From Dechloromonas sp. CZR5 (lineage in GTDB: Bacteria > Pseudomonadota > Gammaproteobacteria > Burkholderiales > Rhodocyclaceae), in contig NZ_VUYQ01000009.1 of assembly GCF_008711155.1 (NCBI RefSeq), forward strand, positions 1-64,000: a DNA stretch of 64,000 nt. Reading direction: 5' to 3'. This document shows, in pieces, positions 55,283 through 64,000 of the stretch (position 1 is its first letter; each line of letters starts with the position of its first letter). The position numbers were made by a program, and so were the translations under genes. Below the pieces are notes generated by a model. It was given only the letters and a program-made list of their open reading frames with translations, was not told the DNA's origin and did no database searches.

Positions 55283-58126
55283 ATGAGAAGCAACTTACCC
55301 GTTACCGACAAAGAGGTCGTGCTTCGGCCTGACTCGTTGATCGTTTCGAAAACCGATCTTAAGGGTCGTATTACCTACATCAACCATGATTTCATTGAAA
55401 TCAGCGGTTTCCCCGAGGCCGAGCTGATCGGCGAGCCTCACAATCTGGTTCGCCATCCCGACATGCCGGCCGAGGCATTTGAGGATTTGTGGCGGGACCT
55501 CAAGGCGGGGCGCCCATGGACCGGGATGGTCAAGAACCGCTGCAAGAATGGCGACTTCTACTGGGTTATCGCCACGGCAACGCCGACGCAGGACGCGAAC
55601 GGCAATATTGACGGCTACATGTCGGTGCGCCGCAAGCCTTCTGCTGAGCAGATCCAGGCGGCTGATCAGGCGTATCGCCTGTTCCGGGAAAAGCGTGCCG
55701 GCAACCTGCGTATTCAGCACGGCGCAGTCGTCAAGGGAGGGAAGGGGCTGCTGGCCGGTTTGAGTTTGAAAGTCAGAATGATGGCTGGCTTCGGTGCGAT
55801 GTTGTTGGCGTTGATCGCGGTTGCCATCCTCGGATTGAGGGGGATGGCCGCCACGGAAGAGAAAGTGGAGGAGCTTTACGCTCGTCGCTTCATTCCACTT
55901 CAGGAGCTTGCTGCAATTGGCAAGCTGATGGCCGACAACAGAGCACAGATGTTGGCGGCGCTACAGCACGATCCAGCCAATCCCTTTAGCAAGCTGCATG
56001 ATCACGGCATCGATTCCCACTTGTCGGTTATCGACAAGAACATTGAGGCGGTCTCGGAACACTGGGCCAACTATCGCAAATACGTGCTTTTACCCGAGCA
56101 TATCAAACGGGCTGATGCTTTCGAAGCAGCGCGGAAGCGGTTCGTTTCCGAGGGCCTAGTGCCGGCGCGTGCGGCATTGGCAGAGGGGCGTTTCAGCGAA
56201 GCCAACGATATCCGGCGCCTGAAGGCCGATGCAGCCTATGTCGACGCCTCGAAGGAAATTGAAAACCTGTTCAAATATCTGAATGAAGGGGGCGGGAGCA
56301 TGCTGGAAAAAGCCCGCGACAACTTCTCTACGGCGCGTCTCTGGATGATAGTCGCCGGCGTGGCCGCGTTGATCGTTGGCATCCTGATTGCCCGCGCCCT
56401 GATTCTCGCGGTGACCAGGCCGATTGGCGAGGTTGTTGCAACCTTCCAGTCGCTGGCCCATGGCGACTACACCCGCAACGTCGATACCTCCCGCAATGAC
56501 GAAATGGGGCAGGTGTTGCAGAGGCTGCAATCCATGCAGATTCAGCAGGGTTTCAACGTGGCGGAGGCCAAGCGTGTATCGGACGAGAACCTGCGTATCA
56601 AGATCGGTCTCGACTGCGTGAGCAGCCCGGTGCGTATTGCCGATTCGGATGGACGGATCATCTATGCCAACAAGGCGCTTCTGAAGGCGGTAGCCGACAT
56701 GGAGGATGTCCTGCGTGATTACATTCCGGGGTTCAGTGCCGACAAGCTGGTGGGTAGCGATGTCGGTGTGTTCTACCGCGAGGAGCGCGAGGAGGCCATC
56801 GCCAGGCTGAAGGCGTTGGCCGACACGCGCCGCGCCGAAATGAGCATCGGCAACCGGGTGTATCTGGTGACGACCAATCCCATCATCAATGACCGGGGCC
56901 AGCGGCTGGGCACGGTCGGTGAATGGCGCGACCGTACCAACGAGCTTGCCGTCGAGAAGGAGGTGGCCGCTATCGTGGGCGCCGCGGCGAACGGCGATTT
57001 CTCGACGCGGATCATCGAGGAAGGCAAGGAGGGATTTTTCCGTAGCCTGGCCCAGGATCTCAATCGTCTGTTGAACACCAGCCAGCAAGGTCTGGAGGAT
57101 GTGGCCAGAGTGCTTTCCTCCATGGCGGGCGGTGACCTGTCGCAGACCATCAATGCCGACTATGCGGGAACTTTCGGGCAACTGAAGGACGATACCAATG
57201 CAACGGTGCTTCGCCTGCAGGAGATCGTCACTCAGATCAAGGATGCGACCGACGCCATCAACACGGCGGCCAAGGAAATTGCCTCGGGTAACCAGGACCT
57301 GTCGAGCCGGACGGAGGAACAGGCGAGCAGCCTTGAAGAGACGGCCTCGAGCATGGAAGAGCTGACGGGCACGGTGAAGCAGAATGCCGACAATGCCCGG
57401 CAGGCCAACGAACTGGCTGGCACGGCCCAGCAGGTGGCAGTCAAGGGAGGAGAAGTGGTCAGTCAGGTGGTCGACACCATGAGCGCCATCCACCAGTCGA
57501 GCAGCAAGATCGCGGACATCATCGGCGTGATCGACGGCATAGCCTTCCAGACCAATATCCTGGCGCTCAACGCGGCGGTCGAAGCGGCCCGTGCCGGCGA
57601 ACAAGGTCGTGGTTTTGCGGTGGTAGCGACCGAGGTGCGCAACCTGGCCCAGCGCAGCGCGGCGGCAGCCAAGGAAATCAAGGGCCTGATCTCCGACTCG
57701 GTCGAGAAGGTCGAAACCGGGAACCGGCTGGTCGATCAGGCGGGGCGGACGATGGACGAAGTCGTCACCAGCATCAAGCGGGTGGCGAAGATCATGGCCG
57801 ATATCTCGGATGCCAGCCGCGAGCAAAGTTCGGGCATCGAGCAGGTCAGCCGTGCGGTCAGCCAGATGGATGAAGTGACGCAGCAGAACGCGGCGCTGGT
57901 GGAAGAGGCAGCAGCCGCCGCCGAGAGTCTGGAAGAGCAGGCGCACAGCCTGTCCAAGGCGGTCGCCGTCTTCAAACTGGCGGATGCGGAAGTCGCTCCC
58001 CGACTTGGCGCACCGCGCAGCGCCCAGCGCTCGCCTGCGCCGCAGCTCGAGCGCAGCCAATCTCCGCGCGGGCGGAAAGCGCCGGCCTTGCCGGCCAGTC
58101 TCGACGATGAATGGGAAGAGTTCTGA
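55283..58126 (+). CDS. Aer-like methyl-accepting chemotaxis protein with two PAS domains
   Basis: The 947-residue receptor begins with an Aer-type PAS domain ([38 protein letters not shown]; residues about 20-120), likely a redox or oxygen sensor using a bound cofactor. Then come a membrane helix near 175-195, a helical-bundle domain, a second membrane helix ([21 protein letters not shown] region), HAMP, an internal PAS-like domain ([18 protein letters not shown]) and the signalling domain. It ends in EWEEF, a CheR-docking-like pentapeptide. The ATG sits 41 nt after the previous receptor stop. Confidence 0.93.
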   Translation: MRSNLPVTDKEVVLRPDSLIVSKTDLKGRITYINHDFIEISGFPEAELIGEPHNLVRHPDMPAEAFEDLWRDLKAGRPWTGMVKNRCKNGDFYWVIATATPTQDANGNIDGYMSVRRKPSAEQIQAADQAYRLFREKRAGNLRIQHGAVVKGGKGLLAGLSLKVRMMAGFGAMLLALIAVAILGLRGMAATEEKVEELYARRFIPLQELAAIGKLMADNRAQMLAALQHDPANPFSKLHDHGIDSHLSVIDKNIEAVSEHWANYRKYVLLPEHIKRADAFEAARKRFVSEGLVPARAALAEGRFSEANDIRRLKADAAYVDASKEIENLFKYLNEGGGSMLEKARDNFSTARLWMIVAGVAALIVGILIARALILAVTRPIGEVVATFQSLAHGDYTRNVDTSRNDEMGQVLQRLQSMQIQQGFNVAEAKRVSDENLRIKIGLDCVSSPVRIADSDGRIIYANKALLKAVADMEDVLRDYIPGFSADKLVGSDVGVFYREEREEAIARLKALADTRRAEMSIGNRVYLVTTNPIINDRGQRLGTVGEWRDRTNELAVEKEVAAIVGAAANGDFSTRIIEEGKEGFFRSLAQDLNRLLNTSQQGLEDVARVLSSMAGGDLSQTINADYAGTFGQLKDDTNATVLRLQEIVTQIKDATDAINTAAKEIASGNQDLSSRTEEQASSLEETASSMEELTGTVKQNADNARQANELAGTAQQVAVKGGEVVSQVVDTMSAIHQSSSKIADIIGVIDGIAFQTNILALNAAVEAARAGEQGRGFAVVATEVRNLAQRSAAAAKEIKGLISDSVEKVETGNRLVDQAGRTMDEVVTSIKRVAKIMADISDASREQSSGIEQVSRAVSQMDEVTQQNAALVEEAAAAAESLEEQAHSLSKAVAVFKLADAEVAPRLGAPRSAQRSPAPQLERSQSPRGRKAPALPASLDDEWEEF
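57254..57947 (+). repeat. Near-identical direct repeat, copy 2
   Basis: Second copy of the 694-nt receptor signalling-domain repeat; see 54346-55039. Outside the repeat the two genes diverge sharply, so homogenisation is local. Confidence 0.9.
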
Positions 58127-58128
58127 TC

Positions 58129-59022
58129 ATGGCTGACTTGCACAAACCGGGGTTACCGTTGAGAAGCGCCGTTACGGCCACGTTGCCGCAGCGGGAGAGT
58201 GCCGCGCGGGAATTCTCCTTTTCGACGGCTGATTTCGAGCGGGTTCGCAAATTGATCTATCAGCATGCCGGCATTTCACTGTCGCCGGTCAAACAGGATA
58301 TGGTGTATTCGCGGTTGGCCCGCCGTTTGCGGGCAACCGGCAAGCAAACCTTCGCGGATTATCTCGATGCATTGGAAAAGAATGGTGGCGACGAATGGGA
58401 ACGCTTCGTCAATTCGCTGACCACCAATCTGACCTCGTTCTTTCGCGAGCCGCACCATTTCCCCATCTTTGCGGAACATCTTCGCAAACTGGGCAACCAT
58501 CGTCCGATTCGCGTGTGGTGCTCCGCGGCATCGACGGGGGAGGAGCCCTATTCGATTGCGATTACGGTAGCAGAAACGTTTGGCGGCAATTGTTCGAATG
58601 TTTCGATCGTGGCGTCGGATCTCGATACCAACGTGCTGGCTACGGCACAAAAAGGGGTCTATCCGATCGAGCGGGTTGAAAAACTATCCCCGGAACGCTT
58701 GCGCAAGTTTTTCCTGCGCGGAACGGGCGCTCAGGAGGGTTATGTCTCGGTGCGACCGGAGCTGAAAAACATGATTCAGTTCCAGCGCCTCAATCTCCTG
58801 GACCAAAGCTACGCAGTCAAAGGACCGCTTGACGTCATATTCTGCCGAAACGTCATGATCTATTTCGACAAGCCGACGCAGTACAAGATACTTGCTCGCT
58901 TTGCCCCCATGATGCAGCCGGATGGATTGATGTTTGCCGGACATTCGGAGAGTTTTCTGCATGCTGCGGACCTCTTCAAATCCCAGGGCAAGACGGTTTA
59001 TACCCTGGCGCGGGCACGTTAG
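58129..59022 (+). CDS. cheR: Chemotaxis protein methyltransferase CheR
   Basis: The 297-residue enzyme has the CheR N-terminal helical domain (FERVRKLIYQHAGISLSPVK) and the SAM-binding domain: TSFFREPHHF, VWCSAASTGEEPYSIA, VASDLDTNVL and DVIFCRNVMIYFD. It methylates glutamates in receptors. Start ATG 58129 lies 2 nt after the receptor stop. The two preceding receptors carry docking pentapeptides, consistent with this CheR acting on them. Confidence 0.96.
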   Translation: MADLHKPGLPLRSAVTATLPQRESAAREFSFSTADFERVRKLIYQHAGISLSPVKQDMVYSRLARRLRATGKQTFADYLDALEKNGGDEWERFVNSLTTNLTSFFREPHHFPIFAEHLRKLGNHRPIRVWCSAASTGEEPYSIAITVAETFGGNCSNVSIVASDLDTNVLATAQKGVYPIERVEKLSPERLRKFFLRGTGAQEGYVSVRPELKNMIQFQRLNLLDQSYAVKGPLDVIFCRNVMIYFDKPTQYKILARFAPMMQPDGLMFAGHSESFLHAADLFKSQGKTVYTLARAR

Positions 59023-59033
59023 GAAAAGCGCCG

Positions 59034-59639
59034 GTGCAACACGCCTACGACGAAAACCTCGCCGCAAATCGCTATTTCGACCGCAAGTTCGGGCTGGAGG
59101 CTGCCAAGATATTGCCCGGCGAGTATTTCGTCGCCAATGACGATGCCTTGCTCGTGACGGTGCTTGGGTCCTGTGTCGCAGCCTGTATTCGTGACTGCGA
59201 CTCCGGTATCGGCGGCATGAATCATTTCATGTTGCCGGATGACGGCGGGAGAGATACCGTTGGCACCTCGGCCCGTTATGGGACATATGCCATGGAAGTC
59301 CTGATCAACCACCTGCTCAAGCTGGGGGCGCGGAGAAACCGTCTGGAGGCGAAAGTGTTCGGGGGCGGTGCGGTCATGGCCAGCTTGTCGAGCAGCAACG
59401 TTGGCGCGCGCAACGCCGAATTTGTTCTCAACTTCCTGAAGACCGAAAAGATTCCCGTCGTTGCCAAGGACCTGCTGGATTCGTATCCGCGGAAAGTCTA
59501 CTATTTCCCCCAGAGCGGCAAGGTTCTGGTCAAAAAGCTGCACCGCGTGCATAACGATACCTTGTTCAGCCGCGAAAACGATTACAAGGTCAGATTGTCC
59601 GGTTCGCGCCTCGAGGGCGAGGTTGAACTGTTCATTTAA
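59034..59639 (+). CDS. cheD: Chemoreceptor glutamine deamidase CheD
   Basis: The 201-residue protein has CheD's catalytic triad pattern: Cys in VLGSCVAACI, His in GGMNHFMLP and Thr in ARYGTYAME, followed by KVFGGGAVM. CheD deamidates receptor glutamines and modulates adaptation. GTG 59034 has AGGAAA upstream. Between cheR and cheB, as usual. Confidence 0.95.
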   Translation: MQHAYDENLAANRYFDRKFGLEAAKILPGEYFVANDDALLVTVLGSCVAACIRDCDSGIGGMNHFMLPDDGGRDTVGTSARYGTYAMEVLINHLLKLGARRNRLEAKVFGGGAVMASLSSSNVGARNAEFVLNFLKTEKIPVVAKDLLDSYPRKVYYFPQSGKVLVKKLHRVHNDTLFSRENDYKVRLSGSRLEGEVELFI

Positions 59640-59680
59640 GGCCGATTTTTCCGACAAATCCTTCCCTTGACGTGATCTAG

Positions 59681-60736
59681 ATGCTGCACAAAACAAGAGT
59701 TCTGGTTGTTGATGATTCTGCGTTGATGCGTGGCCTGTTGAGCCAAATGATCAATTCGGCGCCGGATATCGAGGTTGTCGGCTCCGCACCGGATGCATCA
59801 ACCGCAAGGGAAATGATCAAGACCCTGAATCCGGACGTATTGACCCTGGATGTCCAGATGCCGAAGATGGATGGCTTGGAGTTTCTTGATCGCCTGATGC
59901 GCCTCAGGCCGATGCCGGTGGTCATGGTTTCCTCATTTACCGAGGCCGGCTCGGATACCACATTGAAGGCGCTGGAACTGGGCGCCATTGATTTCATCGG
60001 AAAGCCCCGCTCTGATGGTGGGCGAAGCATGGAGGCCTATGCCGACGAGTTGGTCGAGAAAATTCGCGCCGCCAAGGGCGCGCGCTTGCGTCGCCCTGTC
60101 GCTATGCCGCTGACCGCACCGACGGTGAAGCCCGCAGGTTCCGCCAAGGGGGCGGCCAACGGGAGCAACGGGAAGATCATTTTTCTTGGCGCTTCCACGG
60201 GAGGGACCGAGGCCATCAAGGATTTTTTGATGGGCGTCCCGGCGGATTGCCCGCCGATCCTGATTGTCCAGCATATGCCGGAATCGTTCACGGCATCGTT
60301 TGCGCGCCGTCTCGATGGATTATGTGCGCCCCAGGTCATCGAGTCGCAGGGAAACGAGAAGGTAGAGTCCGGCACTGTCTATATAGCGCCGGGCCACTCG
60401 CATATGACGATCAAGCGGGTAGCGACCGGTTATGCCACCGAGTTGGCTGCCTCTCCGCCGGTCAATCGGCATCGACCTTCCGTTGACGTGCTTTTTGACT
60501 CGGCAGCCACGCTGGTTGGCAAAAAGGCTGTTGGAGTCATCTTGACCGGTATGGGGAAGGATGGCGCCCAAGGGCTTTTGCGCATGCGTCAGGCCGGTGC
60601 GAGAACCTTCGGACAGGATGAAGGTAGCTGCGTCGTATATGGCATGCCCAGGGAAGCATTCCTGATCGGCGGTGTCGAGGAGCAGTATTCGCTTGAGGAA
60701 ATTTCCCGAAAGGTTTTGGCTGCTGCTGCGCTGTAA
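59681..60736 (+). CDS. cheB: Chemotaxis protein-glutamate methylesterase CheB
   Basis: The 351-residue protein has an N-terminal receiver with Asp57 in [13 protein letters not shown] and a C-terminal esterase domain with the catalytic serine in [10 protein letters not shown], histidine in IVQHMPE and aspartate in [10 protein letters not shown]. Phosphorylation by CheA activates demethylation of receptors, the counterpart of CheR. Confidence 0.97.
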   Translation: MLHKTRVLVVDDSALMRGLLSQMINSAPDIEVVGSAPDASTAREMIKTLNPDVLTLDVQMPKMDGLEFLDRLMRLRPMPVVMVSSFTEAGSDTTLKALELGAIDFIGKPRSDGGRSMEAYADELVEKIRAAKGARLRRPVAMPLTAPTVKPAGSAKGAANGSNGKIIFLGASTGGTEAIKDFLMGVPADCPPILIVQHMPESFTASFARRLDGLCAPQVIESQGNEKVESGTVYIAPGHSHMTIKRVATGYATELAASPPVNRHRPSVDVLFDSAATLVGKKAVGVILTGMGKDGAQGLLRMRQAGARTFGQDEGSCVVYGMPREAFLIGGVEEQYSLEEISRKVLAAAAL

Positions 60737-60812
60737 AGCGCGTTTGGGCTTGTTCCCCGTCTGTAAAGTATTAAACTAATGTGAAATTTGGTTATTTTGA
60801 ATAGGAATACCG

Positions 60813-61118
60813 ATGCAAGCGAGCATTCTCAAAGACGCCGGCAAGGCGACGATCAAACTGGTCGGCCGTTTTGACTTCAATACCCATCGCGAATTTCGCA
60901 GCGCCTATGAACCCTTGGTTGGCGATGCCTCCGTCCGTTCTGTCGTCGTTGATTTTTCTGGCGTAGATTATCTGGACAGCTCGGCTTTGGGTATGTTGTT
61001 GATGTTGCGGGATAAGTTGGGTGGCGCCAATAAGGAGGTCAGTTTGCTTGGTGTACGTGGTAACGTAAAACAGGTGCTGGATATTGCAAATTTTGGTAAA
61101 TTATTCCAAATTTCTTAA
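60813..61118 (+). CDS. STAS-domain (anti-anti-sigma-like) protein
   Basis: The 101-residue protein is a single STAS domain: GRFDFNTHREFRSAYEPL, VVVDFSGVDYLDSSALGML with the phosphorylatable serine region DSSALG, and LGVRGNVKQVLDIANFGKLF. It may be regulated by a kinase or phosphatase elsewhere. Standalone STAS proteins inside chemotaxis clusters are found in some betaproteobacteria; role unknown. An AT-rich 76-nt gap before it may hold a promoter (TTGTTC, 16 nt, TAAACT, weak). Confidence 0.85.
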   Translation: MQASILKDAGKATIKLVGRFDFNTHREFRSAYEPLVGDASVRSVVVDFSGVDYLDSSALGMLLMLRDKLGGANKEVSLLGVRGNVKQVLDIANFGKLFQIS

Positions 61119-61257
61119 AAAAGTGATAACGTAGGTCGCTAGGGAATGGCAGGGTGGATGCCCTGCATAGGGCTGAGTGAACAGCCTCTGTTGCGACGGT
61201 GCTCGGCAGGCAGGTGGCCTGATCGGATGGTAGCAGGTGACGTGCGAGAGGAATGCG
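61119..61257 (+). promoter_or_regulatory. Structured leader candidate before the first cheV
   Basis: 139 nt between the STAS gene and cheV hold three successive hairpins: GCAGGG/CCCTGC (61149-61166, loop TGGATG), GGCTG/CAGCC (61171-61186, loop AGTGAA) and CAGGC/GCCTG (61207-61221, loop AGGTG). It matches no riboswitch class I can name. Ribosome site GAGAGG precedes the ATG. Confidence 0.4.
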
Positions 61258-62226
61258 ATGTCGGAACTATTAAAGAATATTGATGCACGGACCAAGTTGG
61301 CTGGAACCAACAAATTGGAGATTTTGCTGTTTTTCCTCGGGGTCGATCAGCGTACCGGTCGCCGCGAAACCTACGGCATCAATGTCTTCAAGGTTCGCGA
61401 AGTGATGCGTACACCGGCTATCACCGCCGCTCCCGATATGCCATCCTCAGTTGAAGGGATGGTCAGCTTGCGTGGTGCGCTGGTGCCGGTAATCGATCTG
61501 GCGAAATACTCGGGCATTACGCCGGGGACGCCGCGCGAAATCATGATCGTGACGGAATACAACGGGCATACCCAAGGCTTTTTGGTCGAAGGGGTGGATA
61601 CCATTCTGCGCCTTGACTGGAGCAAAATGCGGGTGCCTCCGGAGATGCTCACCGCCCAGACGGGTGGTCTGGTTACCGCAGTGACCGAGTTGGCAGACAA
61701 CCGGCTGGTGATGATGATGGATGTCGAGAAAGTCTTGTCGGAAACCACCAGCATCGACCAGGAAATCATGTTCCGGGATGTCATCACCATCGATCGGCCC
61801 GAGTGCACGGTGTTCTACTGTGACGATTCCAGCGTCGCGCGCAAGCAGATCGAGCGCACCCTGGCGGCCATGGGCGTCAAGGGCGTGGCCGCGGTCAACG
61901 GCCGCCAGATGTGGGAAGAGATGGAAAAGGTCGCGACTTATGCGCTGTCGGTCGGCAAGTCGCCATCGTCGATCATCAGCCTGGTTCTGACCGATATCGA
62001 AATGCCGGAAATGGACGGCTACATTCTCACCAAGAAAATCAAGTCGGATCCGCGCTTCAGTGGCATCTCGGTCATCATGCATTCGTCACTCTCCGGGATG
62101 TCGAATCAGAAGCTGGGCTTGTCGGTTGGCGTAGACGAATATGTGCCGAAATTCGAGCCACTACGTTTGTCGGAAACCCTGGCGCGTCGCCTTGGGGTTG
62201 AAACGACATCTGTTGCTGTGGATTGA
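61258..62226 (+). CDS. cheV: Chemotaxis protein CheV (first)
   Basis: The 322-residue protein is a CheW domain (KLEILLFFLG, INVFKVREVMRTP, SLRGALVPVIDLAKY) fused to a receiver domain with phospho-acceptor Asp in LVLTDIEMPEMDG. CheV couples receptors to CheA and its receiver tunes adaptation. A second CheV follows 17 nt downstream with similar architecture; the two are diverged paralogues. Confidence 0.95.
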   Translation: MSELLKNIDARTKLAGTNKLEILLFFLGVDQRTGRRETYGINVFKVREVMRTPAITAAPDMPSSVEGMVSLRGALVPVIDLAKYSGITPGTPREIMIVTEYNGHTQGFLVEGVDTILRLDWSKMRVPPEMLTAQTGGLVTAVTELADNRLVMMMDVEKVLSETTSIDQEIMFRDVITIDRPECTVFYCDDSSVARKQIERTLAAMGVKGVAAVNGRQMWEEMEKVATYALSVGKSPSSIISLVLTDIEMPEMDGYILTKKIKSDPRFSGISVIMHSSLSGMSNQKLGLSVGVDEYVPKFEPLRLSETLARRLGVETTSVAVD

Positions 62227-62243
62227 GTGAGCGGGAGAAGAAG

Positions 62244-63179
62244 ATGAATCTCGTTGAAAGCAAGAACCTGCTGGATAGTGTCGATGCCAGGACGCGGCTG
62301 GCTGGCTCGAACAAAATGGAAATCCTGTTGTTTTCGCTGGGTACTCGCGAGATTTTCGGGATCAATGTTTTCAAGGTACGCGAAGTAGGGCGGACTCCTC
62401 ACATCACCAAGACCCCCAACATGCCGCGCGGTGTCGAAGGTCTTATCTCGTTGCGAGGCAACGTGATTCCCGTGCTCTCCCTGGCCCCTTTCCTGCAGCT
62501 GGATACGCAGCCGGGTCGTGGAAAAACCATGATGGTGGCCGAGTATTCGAAGCGCACCCTGGGTTTCCTGGTGCACGATGTGGATCGCATCATCCGTGTC
62601 GATTGGGAGCGGGTAAAAGCGCCGGAGAGTGTGCTTTCCGCCAACCAGGGGCTGATCACTGCCGTCATCGAGCTGGAGGGCGGCGGTCTGGTGTCGATTC
62701 TCGATGTCGAACAGATTCTTGCCAACGCGTTTGGCGAAGCAATGATTATTGATATCCCGCCGGCACGTGTCGATCCGGATACCAGCGTGTTTTTCGTGGA
62801 CGACTCGGTTGTGGCTCGCCGGAAGATTTCCGAGGTACTGGACAAGCTTGGGGTTCGTCACAAGCATGCCACCAACGGCATGGAGGCATGGACCCGCCTG
62901 CAGGGGCTGGCTGCGCACGCCTCCCAGATGGGGCGTAACATTCGCGACGATGTCCGGTTGATTCTTGTCGATGCCGAGATGCCGGAGATGGATGGCTATG
63001 TGCTGACCAAGAACATCAAGTCCGACCCGCGCTTCGATGGCGTGCCGGTCGTCATGCATTCTTCGCTCTCGTCTGAAGCGAATCGTGCAATGGGCAAGTC
63101 GGTAGGTGTGGATGCATACGTGGCCAAGTTCGATGCCGAAGCTTTGGCCGATACCTTGCGCCCGCTGATTGAACGATAA
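62244..63179 (+). CDS. cheV: Chemotaxis protein CheV (second)
   Basis: The 311-residue protein has the same CheW-REC design: INVFKVREVGRTP, SLRGNVIPVLSLAPF, and a receiver with VFFVDDSVVARR and ILVDAEMPEMDG. ATG 62244 has GGGAGAAG upstream. Having two CheV proteins suggests use by different receptor classes. Confidence 0.95.
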   Translation: MNLVESKNLLDSVDARTRLAGSNKMEILLFSLGTREIFGINVFKVREVGRTPHITKTPNMPRGVEGLISLRGNVIPVLSLAPFLQLDTQPGRGKTMMVAEYSKRTLGFLVHDVDRIIRVDWERVKAPESVLSANQGLITAVIELEGGGLVSILDVEQILANAFGEAMIIDIPPARVDPDTSVFFVDDSVVARRKISEVLDKLGVRHKHATNGMEAWTRLQGLAAHASQMGRNIRDDVRLILVDAEMPEMDGYVLTKNIKSDPRFDGVPVVMHSSLSSEANRAMGKSVGVDAYVAKFDAEALADTLRPLIER

Positions 63180-63203
63180 CAAACAGAGTTACCGGAGTAG
63201 TTG

Positions 63204-63596
63204 ATGGCTGATCCCAAAATGAGATTTCTGGTAGTGGATGACTTTTCCACGATGCGTCGTATTGTCCGCAACCTCCTCAAGGAGTTGGGCTACACCAACG
63301 TGGACGAGGCTGAGGACGGGGCGATTGCCCTGCAAAAGCTGCAGGGCGGTGGTTTCGAGTTCGTCGTGACGGACTGGAACATGCCCAACATGGATGGGCT
63401 CACCTTGTTGCAAACCATCCGCGCGACCCCGAATCTCAAGCACCTGCCGGTGCTGATGATTACGGCGGAAGCCAAGAAGGAGAACATCATCGCCGCGGCC
63501 CAGGCCGGTGCGAGTGGCTATATCGTCAAGCCATTCACGGCGGGTACGCTTTCCGAAAAACTGAACAAGATATTCGAAAAAATGGGTCAGGCCTAA
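63204..63596 (+). CDS. cheY: CheY chemotaxis response regulator
   Basis: The 130-residue receiver resembles flagellar Che[21 protein letters not shown] at the N-terminus, Asp57 in [25 protein letters not shown] and [12 protein letters not shown]. The FSTMRRI opening and the next gene, cheZ, make it the motor-binding CheY. ATG 63204 was chosen; the next ATG context lacks a ribosome site. Confidence 0.96.
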   Translation: MADPKMRFLVVDDFSTMRRIVRNLLKELGYTNVDEAEDGAIALQKLQGGGFEFVVTDWNMPNMDGLTLLQTIRATPNLKHLPVLMITAEAKKENIIAAAQAGASGYIVKPFTAGTLSEKLNKIFEKMGQA

Positions 63597-63605
63597 GGGG
63601 ATATC

Positions 63606-64000
63606 ATGGCTGCCAATAACGATTCCGCCGATCTAGAGGCCCTGTTCGACTCCATCGCCGCCGATTTTCCGCCGCTTGCGGCTGCGGCGCCCGCGCCCGT
63701 AGCGTCGGCGCCTAAAGCGTCGGCCGATAGCGATTCTGACGATCTGCAGGCACTATTCGACAGCGTCGCCGCCGAGACCAAGGCGACTGCTGTTGTTTCC
63801 GAATTGGCTGCTACGTCGCCTTCGTCGGATGCGGGCCCTGAAGACTGGCCGCAGCAGGAAGCCGTATTCAATCGTCTCGGCCACATGGCGCGATCGCTGC
63901 ACGACACGCTGCGTGAACTGGGCTATGACAAGTTGCTGGCGCAGACGGTGACCGCGTTGCCGGATGCGAAGGACCGCTTGGCGTACGTGGCGAATCTGAC
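63606..64000 (+). CDS. cheZ: Protein phosphatase CheZ, N-terminal part
   Basis: The 131 codons in the window end the sequence mid-gene. N-terminus carries two copies of a short motif, DLEALFDSIAADF and DLQALFDSVAAET, separated by an Ala/Pro linker; then a helix starts with RLGHMARSLHDTLRELGYDK and PDAKDRLAYVANL, the CheZ N-terminal helix. CheZ dephosphorylates CheY-P. The catalytic part is beyond the window. Confidence 0.92.
   Translation, partial: MAANNDSADLEALFDSIAADFPPLAAAAPAPVASAPKASADSDSDDLQALFDSVAAETKATAVVSELAATSPSSDAGPEDWPQQEAVFNRLGHMARSLHDTLRELGYDKLLAQTVTALPDAKDRLAYVANL

Noticed and set aside
61119..61257. c-di-GMP riboswitch before cheV
   Set aside because: The conserved GEMM core and its tetraloop/receptor elements are not present; only generic hairpins are seen.

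Overview
The window reads as a chromosomal segment of a high-GC betaproteobacterium. Gene content (cbb3 oxidase operon with ccoI/ccoS upstream and ccoG/ccoH downstream, pilS/pilR, PAA-type regulation, GTP-dependent PEP carboxykinase, LutABC, a large single chemotaxis/motility cluster) fits the Rhodocyclales (Dechloromonas/Azonexus-like). That assignment is by family resemblance from memory, not a search. I see no insertion sequence, prophage, CRISPR array or rRNA; one tRNA-Thr(CGT) is present. Genes are densely packed, often with 1-4 nt start/stop overlaps.

Layout. 1-6.4 kb: two crotonase-family genes (first is only a 3' end), a PhnD-like periplasmic binding protein translationally coupled to a hybrid histidine kinase, an IclR regulator divergent from paaY, and paaX. 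6.8-10.5 kb: PP0621-family small protein, pilS, pilR, ampD in an overlapping chain. 10.5-17.3 kb: aminotransferase, pckG and divergent maeB (the C3/C4 node), pbpG. 17.4-22.9 kb: IclR regulator divergent from a lactate-utilisation operon lutA-lutB-(half aldehyde dehydrogenase)-(2-hydroxyacid dehydrogenase)-lutC-S4 protein. 22.9-25.5 kb: acyltransferase plus small unknown, and a DUF47/Pit phosphate transport pair. 25.6-28.7 kb: a second ccoG-like gene opposite a sigma-54 activator. 28.7-29.5 kb: no gene I can support. 29.5-36.2 kb: TolC-type protein with an extra C-terminal NTF2-like domain, PEBP protein, murJ, tRNA-Thr, small winged-helix protein, REC-GGDEF protein, SDR dehydrogenase.

36.2-44.6 kb: the high-affinity respiration block ccoI-ccoS // ccoNOQP // ccoG-ccoH-DUF3149, with FNR-type boxes before ccoN and the ccoG copy, and intrinsic terminators separating the units. 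44.7-45.9 kb: TonB-like protein and a NUDIX hydrolase. 46-64 kb: motA-motB-MCP-cheY-cheA-cheW-MCP-MCP-cheR-cheD-cheB-STAS-cheV-cheV-cheY-cheZ (cheZ runs off the end), a complete chemosensory pathway with CheR/CheB adaptation, CheD, two CheV couplers and CheZ phosphatase. Both large receptors end in a CheR/CheB-docking-like pentapeptide.

Most worth a second look: five GFF-containing repeats in the CheA linker; two tandem receptors sharing about 0.7 kb of almost identical DNA in phase; a catalytically incomplete aldehyde dehydrogenase half fixed inside the lut operon; the PhnD-like/hybrid-kinase pair; a terminator hairpin abutting the ccoI start; and a structured leader before the first cheV. 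None of these is proven to be a new system; they are the places where the sequence shows something the standard annotation does not explain.
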